Origin: D37C17 sp964551815 | Lineage (GTDB): Bacteria; Fidelibacterota; Marinisomatia; SCGC-AAA003-L08; D37C17 | Direction of reading: 5' to 3' | Length of the DNA: 42,734 bases | Assembly: GCA_964551815.1 (NCBI GenBank) | Contig: CAZKEL010000017.1 | Span: forward strand, 1-42,734 | Part shown: positions 28,817 through 36,253 of the stretch, piece by piece | Layout of the letters: every line of letters begins with the position of its first letter | Numbering within the stretch: the stretch's first letter is position 1 | Made by a program: the position numbers and the translations under genes | Notes under the pieces: generated by a model | The model's input: the letters and a program-made list of their open reading frames with translations, nothing else | Database searches by the model: none | Told to the model about the DNA's origin: nothing

Positions 28817-29604
28817 TATCTATTTAAAAAATTTTTTATGGAATAATACTTCCTGTCCATCCCGTCAAGTACCGGATTATAATGTGAATCCGATTTATTG
28901 TTAGACTGAACTCTTACACATCCCGAACAGTGTATATATTCTTTATCATTTAAAGAGATTGCCGTATGATTTACAATACCGTCTTCAAAAAAATATATTA
29001 AATCTCCCTTTTCAATCTTATCCCCGTCAATCTGAATGAGTCTTTCGTCTTTTATTTGATCACGGGTATCTCGGTAAAATTGAATTCCAAAATGACTGAT
29101 GACTGCCTGTAAAAAACCCGAACAATCATATCCGAATGAGGATTTCCCTCCCCATAGGTAGGGGACTCCTTTTAATGTTTCTGCAATCTGGATCAGGGAT
29201 TCTCTGGTGAGAGTTGCAACAAGGGCTTGGGGCGGGACAAACCCTTCTTCCCCATTAGGTAAAATGATAAGGGAATATCCTGAAATAGGTTTCTCTGCCG
29301 GTAAGCGGGTGCCGAAGGATAATAGTTGAGTAACGGCACTGTCTCGGCCTCTTGTTCTTCTTACTGGTGCATAACGGTTTGTAATTTGAATGGAATTATT
29401 TTTAAAGGATTCTGCTTTACCTGAGTAAAATTCATGTATCCATCCACTATATCCATCCTCCATTTGTATCTGGTACCATTGCTGGTTTTTATCCTTCACA
29501 ACCAAGCTTTCCCAAAGAAGGCCCTGGGTTACCATTTGAGCAGTGAATGAAGGCTCATTATAAATTGGGGCTACCGTCTGTGTTATGACTAGTTTATCGG
29601 GCAT
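28816..29604 (-). CDS. NlpC/P60 (C40) peptidase with SH3-like domains
   Basis: 262 residues from ATG 29604. Bacterial SH3-like domains (about 5-130; VAPIYNEPSFTAQMVTQ, YAPVRRTRGRDS) precede an NlpC/P60 domain (about 145-260) with the catalytic Cys in YDCSGFLQ, His in NHTAISL and a second His in YIHCSG. This is the YkfC / dipeptidyl-peptidase VI layout, which cleaves gamma-D-Glu-diamino acid bonds in peptidoglycan peptides. A longer reading from 29748 would overlap the phosphatase by 155 bp; its hydrophobic start is probably a frame shadow. With the shorter start there is no signal peptide, suggesting a cytoplasmic peptide-recycling enzyme. Confidence 0.85.
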   Translation of the reverse strand: MPDKLVITQTVAPIYNEPSFTAQMVTQGLLWESLVVKDKNQQWYQIQMEDGYSGWIHEFYSGKAESFKNNSIQITNRYAPVRRTRGRDSAVTQLLSFGTRLPAEKPISGYSLIILPNGEEGFVPPQALVATLTRESLIQIAETLKGVPYLWGGKSSFGYDCSGFLQAVISHFGIQFYRDTRDQIKDERLIQIDGDKIEKGDLIYFFEDGIVNHTAISLNDKEYIHCSGCVRVQSNNKSDSHYNPVLDGMDRKYYSIKNFLNR

Positions 29605-30742
29605 TCTTGTTGTGGGCACGAATGTAGGATATAAGGATTTTTCCAATTTCAGTATTATCAAAAAAGCCATCAAAAACTTCAGCACCGGGGCCTGTGGCAA
29701 AAACAGGAACAAAATTAGCAGAATGATAATCTGAGGTAAATCGAACATCTAAATCAGAGTCTGGCCCATCGTGGATAACCACTCCCCCGCATTCATGGTC
29801 TGCAGTTAGGACAACCAATACTTGAGGATGCTGTAGCTGGTAATCCAAAATATAATTAACAAGATCATTCAGAGATGCCATTTCTCCACGAATATATTCA
29901 GCGGAATTGGCGTGCCCCCCCCAATCAACCTGCGATTCTTCAATCATGACAAAAAAACCATTTGTATTAGTCTCTAAATGTTCAATTGCCAATTTTGCCA
30001 TTTCAGTGGTGGTGGGATTTCTCCCTTCATGAGCTGCAGGAAGAGCATCATCTGAGAACAGTCCTAATAATCGTTTTGCCGAATCAATATCAGCATCAAT
30101 GCTGCTGATAAATTGTCCATTTTTATTTATAAATTCATTAATGAGTTCTTTCGGCCAATATTTTTTCCCACCTCCCAGAATGGTTTCAATTTCTGCACCG
30201 GCAAATTGGCGGGCAATTTCTGCCTCCAGCTTTCTGTATTCAACATGAGCAGCAAAGGATGCAGGAGTAGCATGAGTGACGGTTGAGGTTGCCACTAATC
30301 CTGTTGCCATATTTTGCTCTTCAGCCCATTCTAACATTGTTTTAACTGCCAGGGTATCCGTATCAACTCCAATAGCTCCATTATATGATTTTATTCCTGA
30401 TGAAAGGGCAGTTCCGCTGGCGGCGGAATCTGTCACCCGCTTACAGGTTGTACCACATTGCCCGTGATTAGGATGGGTCGCCACCAGACCAATATGGTCA
30501 AAACGTGCAGGAGCAAAGGCACCGTTGGCATAATAGGAAAGAGAATACTGCCCGATTCCTGTTCCATCTGCAATAATAAAAATGATGGATTCAGGAAAAC
30601 TCTCAGGCGATTTCTGCAGGGTATAATTCACATGTGGTTTAGAGGGAATTATATTTGACTTTTCTTCTTGGAGTACCAACCCATACATAGTATAGCATCC
30701 CATAGAAGACAGGAATAGAATTGTATATATTATTGTTTTCAT
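29594..30742 (-). CDS. Alkaline phosphatase, probably a lipoprotein
   Basis: A 382-residue PhoA-family enzyme. IFIIADGTGIGQ holds a metal-binding Asp (D59), VTDSAASGTAL the phosphoserine nucleophile (S106), and EESQVDWGGHAN, LTADHECGG and HSANFVPVFATGP the other metal ligands. The N-terminus (MKTIIYTILFLSSMGC) resembles a lipoprotein signal with C16 as the lipidated residue. It would release phosphate in the periplasm. It overlaps tyrS by 4 bp (ATGA) and NlpC/P60 by 11 bp. No phosphate-regulated promoter can be seen because the gene lies inside an operon of housekeeping genes, which is unusual for a phosphate-starvation enzyme. Confidence 0.93.
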   Translation of the reverse strand: MKTIIYTILFLSSMGCYTMYGLVLQEEKSNIIPSKPHVNYTLQKSPESFPESIIFIIADGTGIGQYSLSYYANGAFAPARFDHIGLVATHPNHGQCGTTCKRVTDSAASGTALSSGIKSYNGAIGVDTDTLAVKTMLEWAEEQNMATGLVATSTVTHATPASFAAHVEYRKLEAEIARQFAGAEIETILGGGKKYWPKELINEFINKNGQFISSIDADIDSAKRLLGLFSDDALPAAHEGRNPTTTEMAKLAIEHLETNTNGFFVMIEESQVDWGGHANSAEYIRGEMASLNDLVNYILDYQLQHPQVLVVLTADHECGGVVIHDGPDSDLDVRFTSDYHSANFVPVFATGPGAEVFDGFFDNTEIGKILISYIRAHNKNAR

Positions 30743-31950
30743 GATATTATTTTTAAAAATTTTCGTTTACCAACTTTTAACACTCTTTCTGCGCCAGGTT
30801 CTATGAGATGATGAATGTCTGTAATTTTTTCCTGCTCTAAACTTACAGCACCCTGCGAAATCAGCCGGCGACTTTCTCCATTTGAGGTTGACATTTTATT
30901 TTCAACCATAAGGGAAACTAATTTTGAAGGTTTTGTTATTTTATATTCAGGCATATCATCAGGAACATCTTTTTTTATAAACAAATGATCAAACTCTGCT
31001 TCTGCCTCCCTGGCTTTTTCTACATCATAGTATTGTGTCACTATTTCACGGGCTAACCTCCTTTTAATATCCCTGGGATTAGAGATTCCTTCTTTCAAAT
31101 CTGTCTGAATATCTTCCAGCTCTGAAGCGGAAATGTCAGTGGCAAATTCAAAATACCGTGCAATCAATTTATCGGGGATGGAAAGTGTTCTGCCATACAT
31201 CTCAGAGGGAGTATCCGTTAAACCAATATAATTATCGTAGGATTTTGACATTTTTTCTACACCATCCGTACCCTCTAAAATAGGTGTAGTGATAATGACT
31301 TGTGGGTCTTGTCCTGCTTCTTTTTGCAAATCCCGGCCAACGAGAAGATTGAACTTTTGGTCTGTGCCTCCCAACTCCACATCAGATTCGAGATGTACAG
31401 AATCATATCCCTGTGCTAATGGGTAGAGGAACTCATGCACAGATATTGGTACGCCATCCTTATAGCGCTTGGTAAAATCATCCCTTTCTAACATTCTGGC
31501 AACGGTATATTTTGAAGACAGACGAATAACTGCTGAAAAATCCATCATTCCTAGCCACGCAGAGTTATAAACAATCTGTAGGCGATCTTGCCCTAATATG
31601 ATAGAAGCCTGGTCAATATAGGATTGAGCATTCTCTCTGGTTTCCTCCAGGGTAATTTGTGGTCTGGTTTTATTTCTGCCAGTGGGATCTCCAATCATGG
31701 CAGTAAAATCGCCAATGAGAAGAATAGCCTCATGACCCAAATCCTGAAAATGACGCAGCTTGCGCAGCACTACGGCATGACCAATATGCAGATCAGGCCG
31801 ACTGGGGTCACACCCAAATTTAACTTTAAGGGGCGATTTTTCTTTTATTGATCGTGCAATTTTTTTCTCTAATTCTTCAACAGGGATGATTTCTTCAGTC
31901 CCCCGAAGAATTAAGTCCATCTGCTCATTAATGGGTGCAAAATTACTCAT
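30739..31950 (-). CDS. tyrS: Tyrosyl-tRNA synthetase
   Basis: A 403-residue class Ic synthetase. The HIGH motif is DLHIGHAVVLRKL, the KMSKS loop is KMSKSYDNYIGL, and the C-terminus (about 340-400) is an S4 domain (SKLVSLMVENKMSTSNGESRRLISQGAV). The sequence FGCDPSRPDLHIGHA is typical of the TyrZ-like bacterial type. It begins one base after the smpB stop and overlaps the phosphatase by ATGA, so its stop is TGA. Confidence 0.96.
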   Translation of the reverse strand: MSNFAPINEQMDLILRGTEEIIPVEELEKKIARSIKEKSPLKVKFGCDPSRPDLHIGHAVVLRKLRHFQDLGHEAILLIGDFTAMIGDPTGRNKTRPQITLEETRENAQSYIDQASIILGQDRLQIVYNSAWLGMMDFSAVIRLSSKYTVARMLERDDFTKRYKDGVPISVHEFLYPLAQGYDSVHLESDVELGGTDQKFNLLVGRDLQKEAGQDPQVIITTPILEGTDGVEKMSKSYDNYIGLTDTPSEMYGRTLSIPDKLIARYFEFATDISASELEDIQTDLKEGISNPRDIKRRLAREIVTQYYDVEKAREAEAEFDHLFIKKDVPDDMPEYKITKPSKLVSLMVENKMSTSNGESRRLISQGAVSLEQEKITDIHHLIEPGAERVLKVGKRKFLKIIS

Positions 31951-31951
31951 A

Positions 31952-32407
31952 TCAATTTTTATAGTTTTTGATAGCTCTGTCCACCTGTCGCTTTACATCC
32001 TTATCCTGCTTGGTTTTTCGTTTATCCCAGAGTTTTTTACCCTGAGCTAAACCAAATTCAACTTTAATTCGACCTTTTTTCAAATATAGTGATAAAGGAA
32101 TAAGAGTTTTACCCTTCTCCTCAACCATACGTTTTATTTTATTTATTTCCTGCCGATGCAGCAGTAATTTTCTATCTCTTACGGGATTATGTGTAGAATA
32201 TCCCGCATTGGAATATTCACCGATGTGCATGCCTATAATAAACAATTCCCTTTCAATAAAGCGAACATAGGCTTCTTTCAGATTAGCTTTTCCTTCCCGG
32301 ATAGCTTTTACTTCCGAACCTAAAAGCACCATGCCTCCTTCAAATTTTTCAAGGATATTATATTCATGGAATGCCTTACGGTTTTGTGCAATAAGTGACC
32401 TGCTCAT
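31952..32407 (-). CDS. smpB: SsrA-binding protein SmpB
   Basis: A 151-residue protein of normal length. NRKAFHEYNILEKFEGGMVLLGSEVKAIREGKANLKEAYV is the conserved OB-fold start, and the basic tail (KLWDKRKTKQDKDVKRQVDRAI) enters the ribosome mRNA channel. It works with tmRNA in ribosome rescue; no ssrA gene is in the window. It is probably the first gene of the nine-gene operon; the 114-bp gap to hisC (32408-32521) shows no gene. Confidence 0.96.
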   Translation of the reverse strand: MSRSLIAQNRKAFHEYNILEKFEGGMVLLGSEVKAIREGKANLKEAYVRFIERELFIIGMHIGEYSNAGYSTHNPVRDRKLLLHRQEINKIKRMVEEKGKTLIPLSLYLKKGRIKVEFGLAQGKKLWDKRKTKQDKDVKRQVDRAIKNYKN

Positions 32408-32521
32408 TTTTTTATGTGGGAATATTACCGTTTTACTCTAAATCGCACCTTTAAAATTAGGTGGGAGAGTTTTTCATGGACAAGGAGGAATATTTAATAG
32501 TGAATAATTAAAATGAACAAA

Positions 32522-33625
32522 CTAAACGACACTATTCAAGTTAGAAATGCCTTTGATTTTATCCATCAATGCCCCAATTTCATTCTCTGTTCCAATAGTG
32601 ATTCGGATACAGTTCGGCAATCCCCAGCCGGGGAGATGGCGGAGGATGAAACCTTTATGCAAGAGGGATTTATTAAAAGACGCTGCTTCTTCCTCAGATT
32701 GGAAAATTAGGGTCAGAAAGTTTGCAGCCGAAGGAATCGTCATAATTCCTTTAATCTTTAAATATTTTTTCAGCGACTGCATCCCTTCTCGGCATAAGTT
32801 AATGGTAGTATGAATAAATTGTTCATCTTCAAGGGCGGCCAGGGCAGCCACCTGCCCGGGGAGTGAAGGTTCAAAAGGGAGTTTTACTTTGTTTAAATTT
32901 TGAATTAAGTTTTCATGAGCAAAGCCATAGCCTACCCGCAATCCTGCCAGTCCATGTGCTTTTGAAAAGGTACGGAGAGTAATCACATTATCATAACGAT
33001 AATGCAAGGAGTCTGGATAATCTTCTAAATGCCGAGCATACTCAAAATAGGCTTCATCTAAAATAATTAAAACCCGCTCAGGAACCTTTTCCATAAAAGA
33101 ATCGAATTCCCCTTTATTAAAATAGGAGCCGGTAGGATTATCAGGATTAGCTAAATATATAATTTTAGTATAATCATTGATTTCATGAGCCATCGCTTCA
33201 AGATCATAACGGTAATTATTCATGGGAACCCAATTGACTCTCATACCACTGGCATTCGCTAATACGCGGAAACCAATAAATGAATTTTGTGCAGCGATAA
33301 TTTCATCTCCCATTCGAAGAAATGTGCGCATAATAGTTGACATAACTCCCTCACTGCCGGCCCCCACTACTACATTTTCCATCTTAAGATTAAATCGCTG
33401 TGCTAATTGCTCCTTCAATAGATAAGCCGCAGCATCCGGGTAGCGATAATTTTCTTTCAGACAATTACGCACTGCTTCTAACGCTTTAGGTGATGATCCG
33501 TAAGGGTTTTCATTGGATGCCAATTTTATAATGCGTTCCAATCCTAATTCCCGGCGGACTTCTGCAATGGGTTTTCCTGCTTTATATGATTGTAGGTCCT
33601 GAATATGGCGTGGTACCAGTGGCAT
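32522..33625 (-). CDS. hisC: Histidinol-phosphate aminotransferase
   Basis: A 367-residue class I/II PLP aminotransferase. KLASNENPYGSSPKALEAV is the HisC-type start, NPDNPTGSYF the cofactor-binding motif, ILDEAYFEYA the Asp/Tyr motif, TFSKAHGLAGLRVGYG carries the PLP lysine, and LPNCIRITIGTENE is the C-terminal arginine motif. It converts imidazole acetol phosphate to histidinol phosphate; related enzymes act on aromatic amino acids, so substrate is inferred. It is divergent from the methyltransferase gene across a 101-bp gap and shows no other his gene nearby. Confidence 0.93.
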   Translation of the reverse strand: MPLVPRHIQDLQSYKAGKPIAEVRRELGLERIIKLASNENPYGSSPKALEAVRNCLKENYRYPDAAAYLLKEQLAQRFNLKMENVVVGAGSEGVMSTIMRTFLRMGDEIIAAQNSFIGFRVLANASGMRVNWVPMNNYRYDLEAMAHEINDYTKIIYLANPDNPTGSYFNKGEFDSFMEKVPERVLIILDEAYFEYARHLEDYPDSLHYRYDNVITLRTFSKAHGLAGLRVGYGFAHENLIQNLNKVKLPFEPSLPGQVAALAALEDEQFIHTTINLCREGMQSLKKYLKIKGIMTIPSAANFLTLIFQSEEEAASFNKSLLHKGFILRHLPGWGLPNCIRITIGTENEIGALMDKIKGISNLNSVV

Positions 33626-33666
33626 AAATACTCCGATTAATTTTCTAATTGAAGCTGAAATTTAGT

Positions 33667-33695
33667 TTGAACAAAATATGCCGGAATACTAATTT
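33667..33695 (+). promoter_or_regulatory. Candidate promoter of the methyltransferase gene
   Basis: TTGAAC at 33667-33672 and TAATTT at 33690-33695 are spaced by 17 bases in the 101-bp divergent gap between hisC and the methyltransferase. The -10 element is a weak match to the sigma-70 consensus, so this is tentative. Confidence 0.3.
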
Positions 33696-33726
33696 GTGAC
33701 GGCAGACAGGAATAAAAAGCACAAGA

Positions 33727-35343
33727 ATGGATAAACAATCTAAACAATACTTAAGAGGAATACTCTTCCGACACCTGGATGGCATTGCCATAGCACCCAC
33801 CGTTTCAGCATTGGAGGATGGAGGCATCCTGTACTTTATAAAAAATAATTCAGAATTCACCTTTTCGCAGATTCTTGAAAATTTTGAAGTGAATCCCGGT
33901 TATATCAATGTTGCTCTGCGCCTGTTGGCAAGTCAGGGTTGGCTGGAAAGAAATATCGCTAAGAATGGTGAATCCATTCTATTTAGGGTGACAACAAAGG
34001 GTACAGAAGCCCTTGAATTTTCACATTACTATAAAAATTTCAGTGATTTTATATCTATTTTGGTTGATATGGACAAATTCCTTTTTGATCCTAATGCTGA
34101 ATCTGCACAGGAACAATTTAATGGTCTTATTGAAGATTGGCGGTCATTTCATAATAGTTATACGGAAGAGGAAAGCACCGGCTGGGAAGTATCCTGCCAT
34201 TTAGAGGGATTAATCGCAGGTCCCCTTCTGGTTGCCTTGGGAATGAGCGATTTTTTCAGAGATTGTTTGAATAATGAGGGAATGATTGAACGAGAACTGA
34301 TTGAGCCTCCCCTCCCTATGATCAGCTCTGTTTTAGACTTTTTCATGCATCTCGGATGGATATCCAGGAAAGAACATGAAATATCATTTACAGAAACAGG
34401 TATTTTTTTTATGAAGAGAAGTGCAGCTTATGGTGTAACAGTGTCCTATCTTCCTACCTTTAAGCAGATCCCCGCACTATTATTTGGTAACCCAAATATA
34501 TTATGGAAAAGAACACCCGAGGGACTGGAAACTCATGTGAACCGCAGGATGAATGTGTGGGGCAGCGGAGGAGCACATTCGCTCTACTTCCAAAAGATTG
34601 ATGAAATTATCAAAGCCATTTTTAATAAACCACTCGAAGAACAACCTATTGGCATTGCAGATATGGGCTGCGGAGATGGTACTTTATTAAAACATCTCTA
34701 CCAAGTGGTAAAGCATCATACTGATAGAGGAAAATATCTAAAGGATTTTCCCTTAAAAATAATCGGAGCTGATTTTAATAAGGCTGCCAGGCTGGCTTCA
34801 AGCATTACCCTGCGAGAGGCGGGAATTGAGCATTCCATTTTACATGGAGATATCACAGGGCCTGAAGAATATGCAGAAAACTTAAAACAGCAATTCGGGC
34901 TGCATCTAAACAATATGTTGAACGTCCGGTCTTTTTTAGATCATAACCGTATTTACTCTCCACCCAAAAAAGTCTTTGCGGATAGAGTCTGTAACTCAAC
35001 AGGGGCTTTCGCCTTTCGCGGACGATGGATTCCAAATAACGAGTTGAAAGAAAATCTGGTGGAACATTTTTCCTCGTGGACAAAATATGTTAGTAAATTT
35101 GGACTATTGATTCTGGAATTACATACGATAGACCCAAAAGTCACTGCTGCAAATTTAGGGAAAACCCTCTCTACAGCCTACGATGGTACCCACGGCTACT
35201 CTGATCAGTATATAATGGAAATTGAAACGGTATTAAATTCAGCAAGAGAAGCAGGATTATTCCCTGTTAAAGAATATCAGGCAAAATTCCCTGACAATGA
35301 ATTAGCTACCATCAGTATTAATTTATTTAAACCAAAGCTTTAG
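33727..35343 (+). CDS. Two-module SAM-dependent methyltransferase, substrate unknown
   Basis: A 538-residue protein, about twice the length of a simple methyltransferase. The C-terminal domain (about 300-535) has the SAM-binding loop IGIADMGCGDGTLL, IIGADFN with the acidic residue of strand 2, and a long insert with RSFLDHNRIY and AYDGTHGYSDQY. The N-terminal half contains two winged-helix, dimerisation-like segments that look like a duplication: about 15-105 (HLDGIAIAPTVSALEDGGILYFI...VTTKGTEALEF) and about 155-235 (HLEGLIAGPLLVALGMSDFF...FTETGIFF). From memory, the C-terminal motifs recall the AprA/GphF-type methyltransferases of polyketide starter modules, but I cannot confirm this. It is a lone plus-strand gene between minus-strand operons; its end overlaps the next gene tail-to-tail by 4 bp. 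Confidence 0.8.
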   Translation: MDKQSKQYLRGILFRHLDGIAIAPTVSALEDGGILYFIKNNSEFTFSQILENFEVNPGYINVALRLLASQGWLERNIAKNGESILFRVTTKGTEALEFSHYYKNFSDFISILVDMDKFLFDPNAESAQEQFNGLIEDWRSFHNSYTEEESTGWEVSCHLEGLIAGPLLVALGMSDFFRDCLNNEGMIERELIEPPLPMISSVLDFFMHLGWISRKEHEISFTETGIFFMKRSAAYGVTVSYLPTFKQIPALLFGNPNILWKRTPEGLETHVNRRMNVWGSGGAHSLYFQKIDEIIKAIFNKPLEEQPIGIADMGCGDGTLLKHLYQVVKHHTDRGKYLKDFPLKIIGADFNKAARLASSITLREAGIEHSILHGDITGPEEYAENLKQQFGLHLNNMLNVRSFLDHNRIYSPPKKVFADRVCNSTGAFAFRGRWIPNNELKENLVEHFSSWTKYVSKFGLLILELHTIDPKVTAANLGKTLSTAYDGTHGYSDQYIMEIETVLNSAREAGLFPVKEYQAKFPDNELATISINLFKPKL

Positions 35344-35732
35344 TAATCTAACTTAGCTAAGAACTGTTCCGAGCTGATTTGACCTCCTGCAAATTGAGAG
35401 ACTAATTCTGCAGGTGCCGTAATAGACTCTGATTGCAATTCCTTTATGGTATAATGAATGATAATTCTGATTTCTTTAAAAGGATAGCTTCCCTTATAAA
35501 GTGCTCTTCCCGTTGAAAAAAAGCCAACCAGCATCTGTGACTTAATATTCGTTCTTCTTCCGTGTAATTCCACCTGAAGAACACCATTTATTATTTGTAC
35601 ATCCTCCGGGTTAATATTCTGCCGGTATCTATTTAAATGTGATTCTATTGCAGTGAACACAGAAAGTTCTCCGCCGGTTAAAAATGTCCCCGTTATCAGG
35701 ATAAGGATTGGTATAAATTTAGTCTTTTTCAC
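35340..35732 (-). CDS. Small exported protein, function unknown
   Basis: A 130-residue protein starting at GTG 35732. The N-terminus (KKTKFIPILILITGTFLTGG) is a signal peptide. The mature part has no family motif I recognise; it is soluble and mixed alpha/beta, with VEIHGRR-like basic strands and a helical C-terminus (ISSEQFLAKLDY). There is no Shine-Dalgarno at the GTG, but TATAAT lies 6 bases upstream (minus strand), so the transcript could be nearly leaderless. It is convergent with the methyltransferase gene, overlapping it by 4 bp. Its coding status is supported by the signal peptide and a clean frame only. Confidence 0.6.
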   Translation of the reverse strand: MKKTKFIPILILITGTFLTGGELSVFTAIESHLNRYRQNINPEDVQIINGVLQVELHGRRTNIKSQMLVGFFSTGRALYKGSYPFKEIRIIIHYTIKELQSESITAPAELVSQFAGGQISSEQFLAKLDY

Positions 35733-35878
35733 TGTATTATAAGTTACTCTGCTGTTTGTTTTAATGTCACAAACTTTGTTCTAAACTATCTTATTGTTAT
35801 TCAGCTATTTACAATATGTTACAATTAAAATTTAGAACAATAATTTTTTTCTCCTCTAATTTATCGTCGGTATATTTT

Positions 35879-35950
35879 AAGTCTTGGGGCGGATGACGAC
35901 TGAGATACAGCATTCTCCTCCTCGCGACAGTTGTCTGCCCCTGGCTTAAG
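35879..35950. ncRNA. Structured RNA-like hairpin with an anti-Shine-Dalgarno loop
   Basis: In the 521-bp gap 35733-36253 a long stem forms: GGGGCG (35886-35891) with TGCCCC (35936-35941), a 3-base bulge, then GACGACTG (35895-35902) with CAGTTGTC (35928-35935), and AAG/CTT further out. The 25-base loop contains TTCTCCTCCTC on the plus strand. Two more CTCCTC motifs lie at 35851 and 35973. Strand is uncertain: read on the minus strand, the loop holds GAGGAGGAG followed by ATG, which could start a 34-codon ORF (35809-35913). The GC-rich block stands out from its AT-rich surroundings. I match it to no known family. Confidence 0.45.
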
Positions 35951-36041
35951 TATCAATCTTTACTAAAGAGAGTCTCCTCATTTAATTCAATTAATTTTCA
36001 ATACCTGCTTATATAAATGTACTTTGCATCACATTTTTCCA

Positions 36042-36100
36042 GGGGATTTAAATTTGAGGAGTACATCACAAATTTAATTTTCAGCCCCAAATAATTTTTT
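36042..36100 (+). other. Hairpin with AGGAG loop and T-run, upstream of the 45-codon ORF
   Basis: TTAAATTTG (36048-36056) pairs perfectly with CAAATTTAA (36069-36077), with GGGG and CCCC further out (36042-36045, 36085-36088). The 12-base loop carries AGGAG. ATAATTTTTTT follows. It could act as a terminator for a plus-strand RNA that starts near 35880, and its loop can pair with the CTCCTC motifs upstream. Confidence 0.4.
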
Positions 36101-36103
36101 TAC

Positions 36104-36241
36104 ATGAATTGGCAATACTTATACCAACAAGAATTGATAAAAAATCAGGAACTTAAAAAACAGCTGGAAATAGTTGAATCAATCCTGCGGGATTATTTGC
36201 CCGTCGTCACTGATTCTAACGAAAACAATAATCTATCCTGA
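36104..36241 (+). CDS. Possible 45-residue coiled-coil small protein
   Basis: ATG at 36104 opens 45 codons ending in TGA at 36239. The translation is hydrophilic and helix-forming (QQELIKNQELKKQLEIVES), with heptad-like leucine/isoleucine spacing, then a short acidic tail (TDSNENNNLS). No Shine-Dalgarno is seen, and the ATG follows a hairpin and T-run. The composition looks more like a real protein than a chance ORF, but nothing else supports it. It ends 12 bp before the M3 peptidase stop on the other strand. Confidence 0.35.
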   Translation: MNWQYLYQQELIKNQELKKQLEIVESILRDYLPVVTDSNENNNLS

Positions 36242-36253
36242 TTATTAGTTTCC

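Noticed and set aside
29605..29748. Longer start for the NlpC/P60 gene
   Set aside because: It overlaps the phosphatase coding region by 155 bp; its hydrophobic stretch is best explained as a shadow of that gene.
35809..35913. 34-codon minus-strand ORF beginning in the loop of the structured element
   Set aside because: It has a GAGGAGGAG before the ATG, but the translation shows no domain or signal peptide and the region is better explained by RNA structure. Kept only as an alternative.
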